64,000 nucleotides of DNA from Lineolata rhizophorae (lineage: Eukaryota > Ascomycota > Dothideomycetes > Lineolatales > Lineolataceae). The DNA lies in the NCBI GenBank assembly GCA_010093515.1, contig MU001670.1, positions 781,501 through 845,500 on the forward strand, written 5' to 3'. The notes beneath the pieces were generated by a model. That model saw only the letters and a program-made list of their open reading frames with translations, ran no database searches and was not told the origin of the DNA. Both the position numbers and the translations under genes were made by a program. Positions 58,401 to 64,000 of this stretch are shown here, one piece after another. Every line of letters begins with the position of its first letter. The stretch's first letter is position 1.

Positions 58401-58575
58401 GGAAGTGGGGGAACAGATGAGGCAGCAGAAGGAAGAGCGGAGGCAGCGGAAGAAGGAGGAGGCGCAACAGGCGCAGAAGAAAAAGGCTGAAGGGGGGAAG
58501 GCGAAGAAGATTGAAGGAGGTAAGGTAAAGGAGGTCGAAGATGGCAAGGTAGAGGAGGCTGAAGAAGTAAGGTAG
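55486..58575 (+). CDS. TRZ1: tRNase Z, long form (tRNA 3' processing endonuclease)
   Basis: One exon of 1029 residues starting at MTANLTVLTTPTADTPGTTL, the only in-frame ATG before the family begins. The enzyme cuts the 3' trailer from precursor tRNAs in the nucleus and mitochondria. As in ELAC2/Trz1, a degenerate beta-lactamase-like N-terminal half carries the flexible-arm region. The active half starts near IEVITLGTGSSQPSKYRN. The catalytic metal motif is H611-L-H613-A-D615-H616. Other ligands lie in VAVSHCTGAKAV, KVAYSGDCRPSLPF and VLTHFSQRYPK. A linker of about 50 residues rich in Gln/Ala/Ser interrupts the last part. The C-terminal 60 residues are Lys/Glu repeats (KKIEGGKVKEVEDGKVEE), probably a disordered or coiled tail. 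Confidence 0.93.
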   Translation: MTANLTVLTTPTADTPGTTLVLHTDDKDYLFGHAGEGTQRLLSNVQGVRWNRISEIFLTGRVEWRTMGGLLGLVLTLAGVLIESAKSIAKAGRAKRGTGAAVRTSIDLFGPGNLTHTIAAARRFIFRTGMPIRAHEIRDEPPKRDEDGKWLPSWQDHNLRVWSMAVPPTPSTPKEPVLQASTRRKRSFNEVAADDPGRPETESERQDRYDQMRHSIVGDMFNSNWRLDALVETPLAMVKMPATIFVRNPETKMIEKYDGPAPGGKEPLPDIEVLVRKPWPGALITQLPPTQPWREAVSYIVRTPPRRGKVRGQVAKDLGVQGNQFGKLVTGNSVEIAGRTVTPEMVLEPSRPGNGFAIIDIPSPQYVRPLIERAEWRSAEVMEGVGVFLWCLGPGVGASPELIDFMKQMGHVKHLVSSSDYCPNDLPFLGSANQNLLLSQIDPKHHRASYYDESQLPQASFLDPTPANGHPHPVATTLSRKLRISLQPELNVEDNAMAVEKYKPQQLISWLPSLIYDLRDSARQEILANKAGLDEWAQDLKGSDIEVITLGTGSSQPSKYRNVSATLVRVPNHGAYLLDCGENTLGQLQRFYDPEELLQILRDLRMIWISHLHADHHLGTVSLIKAWFNAVHGGIPAAPHVSSGPAADGEMFDPAARMRSFRHLAVVSHKHMLAYLAEYSEVEEFGYSRIAPLHITNAKPWGTEGEPEVSTLGWADIHTIYGEENRYRLGPAAYRTLLGLEDIQAVAVSHCTGAKAVALTFPDGAGKVAYSGDCRPSLPFAEIGRGATVLIHEATFDNELAGDAIAKRHCTTAEALKVAEAMSAKGVVLTHFSQRYPKMPIVRVDTDTQGDAGEKALQDLAAVNEAADEDGDAPVDNAGGAPQAAVAPTQQQQTSDSRPQSRAESIASAGEGGGDAKAVLHVRSRDLKICMGFDGMRVRAGEIGELQYYTPAFVALFKALEQRRELETAARREVGEQMRQQKEERRQRKKEEAQQAQKKKAEGGKAKKIEGGKVKEVEDGKVEEAEEVR

Positions 58576-59154
58576 AGGAGGCTCAAGAAGGCAGGGGGAA
58601 GAAAGGCGAAAAAGGCAAGACAAGGGAGACAGAAGACGGAAAATCATAGACAGGTTGTGCCAAAGGAAGGCTTGAAGTCATCGGTCTGATAGACCCGGTT
58701 CGTTGTGTTGATACTTGCATACACCGTTGAACTAAGTAGGTGTGTTCATACAAAATAGACGATCCCATCTTTTTGAGCAGTGATGAGTGTGGCTGTCTGA
58801 GGAATCCATCTAGATTGTTAGCAACTGACCTTTTACCACTCTCACTTGGTGCAGTGGCATTCAAATTGACTGTGGTTACCACGTGCTCAAGCCGCCTACT
58901 CTACTCCGTACTCCGTACAGACATACATACATAGGTAACCACACCCCGCCTTATCGATACGCAGACACATGACGTAGCACCCGCGAGGGAGTCTACTTTG
59001 CACAGACCATTCAATGTCCTATCATCTGGTTCGAGGCGTTTAATTTTCGACTCTTCAACACGTAATTATATCGCATCAGTCTGCTCAAACGGCAATCGTG
59101 CCAGTTCGGGTCGATCTTATATAATACCCCAGTCAACACAAAACGTCTGTCATC
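58576..59154. other. intergenic spacer, tRNase Z to cupin gene
   Basis: About 580 bases between two plus-strand genes. A small CATA repeat lies near 58921-58934. Nothing else was recognised. Confidence 0.5.
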
Positions 59155-59954
59155 ATGACTGTCGCTCCGGAGCAATACTTCCTTGAACCAACCCCTCATT
59201 GCCCCAACAATCGGTTTCCAGTCCTGATATATCGGAATATCTTGCCGACCCCGTATAACGAGGCCACGGCTCGGGCCTATCTTGAGAAGAACGGGTGGTA
59301 CTGGCAAGTAAGTCAACATGACGGTCCTGAATTGGAAGCGGAGGTGGTAAAACATATCTGGCAATAGAAAAAAGCCTAAGAACGCACTAGGGCACCTTTG
59401 GAGCCGTGACATACCGGCACTTCCATCCCAACACCCACGAGTGCTATGGTAAGTTCCGTCTGCCCCTGGTACCCCAGGTAGATTTAGCGGGGGACCCACT
59501 CCGATTCTCCACCATTCTCCCGCGCCTGACAGGCCCAACGGTATCTTCCAAGGCTCGTCGACCCTGCTAGTCGGCCAGGGCGCCGCCGACAGAGACGGCG
59601 GCATCAAGTTCACCGTCTCGGGCGGCGACGTGGTCGTTATCCCCGCGGGCGTCGCACACTGCTCCGTCGAGTCTGAGGGCGACTACCGCTACGTCGGTGT
59701 CTATCCCAAGGTATGCTCGGTGTCGATCCCTTCACTCCCTGTCCTTGGGACATTCCGGAGAGCGGAGTGGATAATGTGCTGAATGAGATATGTAGGGAGC
59801 ACCTCATTGGCGGAACGAATACGGTAAGAAGCCGATGGAGCCCGGGGCCTTCGACGAGGAGATTGGGAATGTAGGTGTACCGGAGGACGATCCGGTGTCT
59901 GGGGCTGGGGGGCCTCTTGTTAGCATTTGGAATGAAATATCTGCTTCGGCGTAG
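59155..59954 (+). CDS. cupin-domain protein, splice site in doubt
   Basis: Four exons are suggested: 59155-59307, 59391-59448, about 59541-59710 and 59796-59954, encoding about 179 residues. The protein is a single-domain cupin: YRHFHPNTHECYG supplies the first metal motif and GGDVVVIPAGVAHCS the second. It ends GAPHWRNEYGKKP and DPVSGAGGPLVSIW. Function unknown; small fungal cupins of this kind are often enzymes of unassigned substrate. Oddity: exon 3 must begin at GGTATCTTCCAAGG to stay in frame, but the base pair before it is CG rather than AG. The nearest AG (59531-59532) gives the wrong frame and a quick stop. The acceptor may be mutated, so the gene could be a recent pseudogene. Confidence 0.65.
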
Positions 59955-60485
59955 TTAAGTGCCCAGAGGTCACGAATATGTATTCTGTTGTACTCGAACC
60001 TGCTTTTAGTTACTCGCAAGACCCTGCTACGTGGCTCGCCTCTTGATTAGCATGGCCATCTGCTATGACCAAAAGGCGATTGCTCTACGTAGGATCGGTG
60101 TGAAGTGGCTGAGGATAAATACTAGGTAGGCGGGCCGTCTGCCCTGCGCATTTCCATGCGTCAAAGAATGAGTAGTATGAGCACAAATTATTTTATTGCG
60201 CCTTATGTCCGTCCGAGCACGATATCCTAGAGCTAAATCTACTGACTTGAATCTGCGCCCATTCCCAAACAAACAGATTCGAAAGATTTGGGGAGGCACC
60301 GACCTACCCCACTGCCCATAGGAGAATAGCCAGACAAGCGACCTAGAAGACTCTGACCCCGACAGTAAACCGCCAATGCGAGCAACTCGTACAAGACTCC
60401 AGGCCACCAGGCCGATGCGCTCTATAAATGATGCGACGAGATTGGTTAAGTAAAACATGAAGAGGGAAATAGTTATCGGCATTAG
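59955..60485. other. convergent 3' spacer
   Basis: About 530 bases between the cupin stop and the stop of the UBX gene. No feature was recognised beyond probable 3' UTRs. Confidence 0.5.
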
Positions 60486-62095
60486 TCACTCTTCGTCCTC
60501 ATCATCATCTAACTCGGTCCTCTCGACGATTAGATTACCACTAGGTCCGATGCGGTCTTTGACAAACCCGCCGGACTCTACGTCGTACTCTTGCCTAGGA
60601 ATTGGTGATACAAGAATAAACTTGTACTCGTGCTTGAACCCGCTGGGCTCCTCGGCCTTTTCCGATATCGACAGATCCCCTCCCTGAAGCAGATCGTAGC
60701 ACTCCACAAACGCATAAAGGTCCTCGATGGCCGCATCCGGAGCGAACTTCCGCACGACCCTCTCGCCGCTCGGCATGCGGAGGCTTATCCGCACGCTGCC
60801 TTTGACATCAGCGCTTGGTTCGGGAGCGATAAACTGGGCGCGCCAGCGTTTCCACTTTTTCAATTTTTGCGCTTCACGCTCCTTAGCCTCCTCTTTTTCC
60901 TTGGCTTCTTGTTCGGCACGCCTCCTGGCTTCTTCGGCCTCCCTCCTTTGCCTCGTCCGCTCCCTGTCCTGCGCTAGAGAGCGCTCGTACGCGGAATTCT
61001 GCTCCTCGCGCAAGTTCCTAGTGGCCTGCTGTTCGGCCCTCTGCGCCCTTACGCGATCCAAAGCCTCCGAGTTCTGCGAGATGGCAGTACGAAGCTTTGA
61101 AAGGTATGAATCCGGTGCCATCGGTCCGGGTATACGTCTCACGACGGACATGGCAGACGAAGAGACCGACGGGGTATGCGCTATAAGGCCAGAAAACGGC
61201 AACTTCGTACATTTCAAGGCGGCTGAGATCTGATAGGCTTCAGCATCCTGCACATTTCCGCCCCATAGGAGGATGTTGTGCTGGGGATTCTTGAGGAACT
61301 GCACCACTTCGGGCGAGAGGAGAGTTTCGCGGACAAATGACGCCGTGTCGTCGTGCTCCGGGGAGAGCAGCACTACCAGCAGAAAACGAAGCTCTTTCTT
61401 AGCCTTGTCGTAGGATTGCGCGTAGCTCATCTCCTGGAATGGAAGCTCATTTGGCCCGTACTCCTCCTCAAACTCGCGTATGAAGCGAGCAGCGGTATCG
61501 CGCGGATTCAGCGGTCTCCGACCGCTGGTGTTTCGACGGTTTGCGGCGGAGGCACTCCTCGTCGTCATCCTGGCCAGCAGCCTCGGTAGAAAAGGGAACA
61601 GGTGTCCGAGGAAGCCGAAGACCTTGGAGAAGGCGGTGTATAGGATGTTGAAAGGGACGAGGACGAGGGAGAGTAGCACAGGTGCCTGCTGGGATACCTG
61701 GCTCTCCGGCTGGGGCACGACTCGTGGGGCGGGCTCGAGGTCGCTGTTCTGGGAGGACGAGCGGGCGAAGGACGAGGCTCCGTCGATGAGGGTTTCTTGC
61801 CGGCGCGACGTCTGGCGCGGCGGCGGTACGGAGGCGGCTCCGGGTCCTTCTGTGACGGGGTCTGGGGGCTCGCCATCGAAGAATCTGGACACGGCGACCT
61901 GGGCGCGTTAGTGAGAGGGCGCCAGGTGGAGTGCGGCAGATGTCGAAGGAAGTGTCGTACTTGAACGTTCCACTGGCAACGCTGGAGCAGCGGCACGGCA
62001 GACTCGATGGGCTGGTCGGTGACGGCGGCAAACTGCTCGAGAGCCTGTCGCTGGTCGTCGGTCAGAGCCGTGATGTCGACGGAGGGAGTCGCCAT
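60486..62095 (-). CDS. UBX-domain protein, FAF2/UBXD8-like ERAD factor
   Basis: Two exons (62095-61961, 61898-60486), with donor GTACGA and a CACTAAC branch site, give about 515 residues. The order of parts fits FAF2/UBXD8 (fission yeast Ucp10): a UBA-like N terminus (LTDDQRQALEQFAAVTDQP), then a hydrophobic hairpin at about residues 110-145 (LLSLVLVPFNILYTAF...GHLFPFLPRLL) for ER or lipid-droplet insertion. A thioredoxin-like UAS domain follows (LLSPEVVQFLKNPQHNILLWGG). After it come a charged coiled coil of Arg/Glu/Lys/Ala and the UBX domain (VRISLRMPSGERVVRKFAPDA) that recruits Cdc48/p97. The protein probably helps extract ubiquitinated ER proteins. The acidic end is DDDEDEE. Confidence 0.9.
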
Positions 62096-62858
62096 GGTGG
62101 TGGAGGCGACGTGCGTGCGTCAGGACGGCAGCGCGAGAGGGGCGCGGGGTCGGTCGTCTAGACGAGGCGGTGCGGCAGGAGCAGGCGGGTAGGCGATTAG
62201 GCAGGGAGGAAGGTGGGACTCAAACAAGAGGAAGTGGCGCCTCGAGCACCCGCAACTGCCTCGACAGGGCAAACTGCACGATGGCGGCGGGAGGGCGCCT
62301 TTGGTAGCGAGCCCCAAGGCCGGGGGCGGTAGGGCCGTGGCGTCGGCAGCACGTGGCGGTGCGCTGGGGAGGGCTTGCGGGGGTCCCCGGCGCCTTGCCC
62401 GGCGCGCCCGCGGCCGCCGGCGCCGCCCCAGCTACAGACCTACATGCCTACTACGTAGGTCGCTTCGTACGGGCCCAGACGTGCCCGGCTTCAAACGTCC
62501 TGTCGTGTCCGTCCGACGGCTGCCCTCGACGCCCCTCGACGCCCCTCGACCGCCTCTCTCGGCCGCCCGCTCGCGCCTGCCCGTTCGCCCCGGCGCTCCT
62601 GCCCGCGCCCCATCCGCGGCTGCCGCGCGCCGCGCGCCACGCCTTCCGTCCCGCTTCGATGCTGCCGTCACCGCGCCTGCCGCTTCGGATGGACCAGCGA
62701 CTGCGGAAGGGGCCCGCCGTCACCGACTGCACCACCACCGTAGCCGGCGCCCTCCCGCCCGGCTCTGCTTAGGAGCCCTCGGCCTCGCCCCGTCTCCGCT
62801 CTCCCAGGTATGCCTGGCCGTCTCCTCCCTCCGGCGGTGCTCATCGCGCGCCAAAGCC
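62096..62858. other. divergent promoter region
   Basis: About 760 very GC-rich bases between the UBX gene start and the last plus-strand gene. GACGCCCCTC occurs in tandem (about 62521-62550). No gene was recognised; it probably holds two promoters. Confidence 0.5.
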
Positions 62859-64000
62859 ATGCCGGCTCCCGGCCGCCGCGCGGACTCTCCGCCCAAGCTC
62901 AATCCCAATTGCTCACCCTTCCACCCCCAGACCAGCCCCAGCCCGCTCTCCGCTACCTCAGGCGCCTCTACCGGCCCGTCCCCTGGCCCGTACGACCCGG
63001 CCAGCCTCACGCAGCACCGTATCCACGACGCGGCAGTCAGCGTCAGGCCGCCGCCAACCGACTTCGCTCCCACACCCGACCTGCTCTGCCTGAACGCTCC
63101 CTTGGGGCATAATCACCTCTCCCAGGACCGTTTCGTCTTCCTCGGGCTCAAGAGGCGGTTGCGAGACGCTCGCCAGGCCGAGCGCGACATCCTCGTGTGG
63201 CCGGCCCTCTTCGACACCGCCGTCGACTTTCTGACAGCTGATGATAGCGCTGCTCGCCAAGCGCTCGTGTCGCCCAAGTTGGACGAGTACCTCTGGGCTG
63301 TCGAAGCTGCTCGCAAGTACAGCAAGGCTCGTTTTCTCGACGTCGCGGACCGCGTCTTTGACACGCTGAAGTCGAGGCTTGGGTCGTTTTCTCATCGTAC
63401 CGCTTCTCATCGCGGACGTAGGGCGGGCACTCGTAAAAAGTCAAATCGCTACAAGGCAGGCAACTCCGGGAACGCCAACGGTTCTGCGTCGCATGTGTCT
63501 AGCCGAACTACTGGCCATTCGGGACACTCGGGATCTCACGTGGCTCGATCTGACTCTGCGACCAACCAGCCTGCGGCCGCAGTCGATCGCCTCCCTTGGT
63601 ACTTGCAGAATTTAGTGCTCTCGGGTGCGCAGACAGCAGAATCAAAGCCATCAGCGTCGCCAGGTATATCCAAATCCGGGGCAGGCAAGGACAGCTGGTC
63701 AGCCAGTGCCGAACCACCGCAGTTGCGGTGCTCATCGTTGTCGCAGGAAGTGCCCAAGCGCGACACCGTTACAGACGCCGTTTCGTTGTCTAATCTTGCG
63801 CATACGACCCAGCAGAGAAATCTACTAGGCGAACTACCAAACTCCGAGAGCCCACGCCATTTGCGGCCGAAGCAAAACTCATCTGGATCTTCGCGCAAGT
63901 TGGGCCCTAGAAAACAGCCTACATGGGGTGGTTCTAGAAACGTCGATTTCCAGTTACCTCGTAGTAAATTTAGACATATGGCAACTTCGCTGGGAGATAG
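62859..64000 (+). CDS. partial unrecognised protein, runs off the right edge
   Basis: An open frame from the ATG at 62859 (GCCATGCC) to the end of the window, 380 codons with no stop, so the 3' end is missing. I do not recognise the family. The N-terminal 60 residues are Pro/Ser-rich (SPPKLNPNCSPFHPQTSPSP). A folded-looking region spans about 75-180, with DRFVFLGLKRRLRDARQAER, WPALFDTAVDFL and VEAARKYSKARFLDVADRVFDTLK, probably helical. Beyond 180 it is Ser/Thr/Arg/Gly-rich and likely disordered, with PWYLQNLVLSG as one hydrophobic patch. The amphipathic Ala/Arg/Leu pattern and sensible composition support real coding rather than a GC-driven open frame. Confidence 0.7.
   Translation, partial: MPAPGRRADSPPKLNPNCSPFHPQTSPSPLSATSGASTGPSPGPYDPASLTQHRIHDAAVSVRPPPTDFAPTPDLLCLNAPLGHNHLSQDRFVFLGLKRRLRDARQAERDILVWPALFDTAVDFLTADDSAARQALVSPKLDEYLWAVEAARKYSKARFLDVADRVFDTLKSRLGSFSHRTASHRGRRAGTRKKSNRYKAGNSGNANGSASHVSSRTTGHSGHSGSHVARSDSATNQPAAAVDRLPWYLQNLVLSGAQTAESKPSASPGISKSGAGKDSWSASAEPPQLRCSSLSQEVPKRDTVTDAVSLSNLAHTTQQRNLLGELPNSESPRHLRPKQNSSGSSRKLGPRKQPTWGGSRNVDFQLPRSKFRHMATSLGD

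Noticed and set aside
54826-58575. 1249-residue tRNase Z starting at 54826
   Set aside because: The first codon there is TTG; the only ATG is at 55486. Kept as a possible non-AUG isoform in the findings.

Overview
The window comes from a filamentous ascomycete (Pezizomycotina, probably Sordariomycetes). The support is short 50-100 bp introns with GTRNGT donors and CTAAC/CTGAC branch sites, Zn2Cys6 regulators with fungal-specific middle domains, an ankyrin-PH-ORD oxysterol-binding protein, and a fused MoaA-MoaC gene of the cnxABC type. The exon joins given were read by eye from splice signals and reading-frame continuity. They are not backed by transcripts.

Layout. 0-7.4 kb: a DUF1989 protein, a Sac-domain phosphoinositide phosphatase and an eight-exon glutamate decarboxylase, all on the minus strand. 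8.7-11.7 kb: a Zn2Cys6 regulator, followed by about 5.3 kb of mostly GC-rich DNA in which I see no gene. 17-28.3 kb: adenine deaminase, a second Zn2Cys6 regulator, ATP12 (transcribed away from that regulator) and an OSH1/2-like lipid-transfer protein. 28.3-35.3 kb: an AT- and TA-rich, gene-free repeat island containing a 27-base assembly gap, four copies of a ~345 bp inverted-repeat element (one nested in another), a second inverted-repeat element and a Tc1/mariner transposase relic. 35.3-40.5 kb: an accessory margin with a small secreted Cys-rich candidate, an unrecognised protein whose end is altered by a 35-bp tandem duplication, a frameshifted SnoaL-like pseudogene and a degraded zinc-cluster-like trace. 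40.5-64 kb: core genes again, namely a Jen-type carboxylate permease, DUS1, an MDR oxidoreductase, a class II aldolase-like protein, the MoaA-MoaC fusion, a polyQ bZIP factor, long-form tRNase Z, a cupin, a UBX protein and a partial unknown gene running off the right edge.

Most genes are unrelated housekeeping functions rather than one pathway. Two tRNA-processing enzymes (DUS1, tRNase Z) occur in the right half, but not adjacent to each other. I do not see a convincing new biological system. The points most worth following are the nested element family with a GCAT target duplication, the stop codon directly after the MoaA Gly-Gly if the second intron is kept, and a long open N-terminal extension on tRNase Z that has no AUG.
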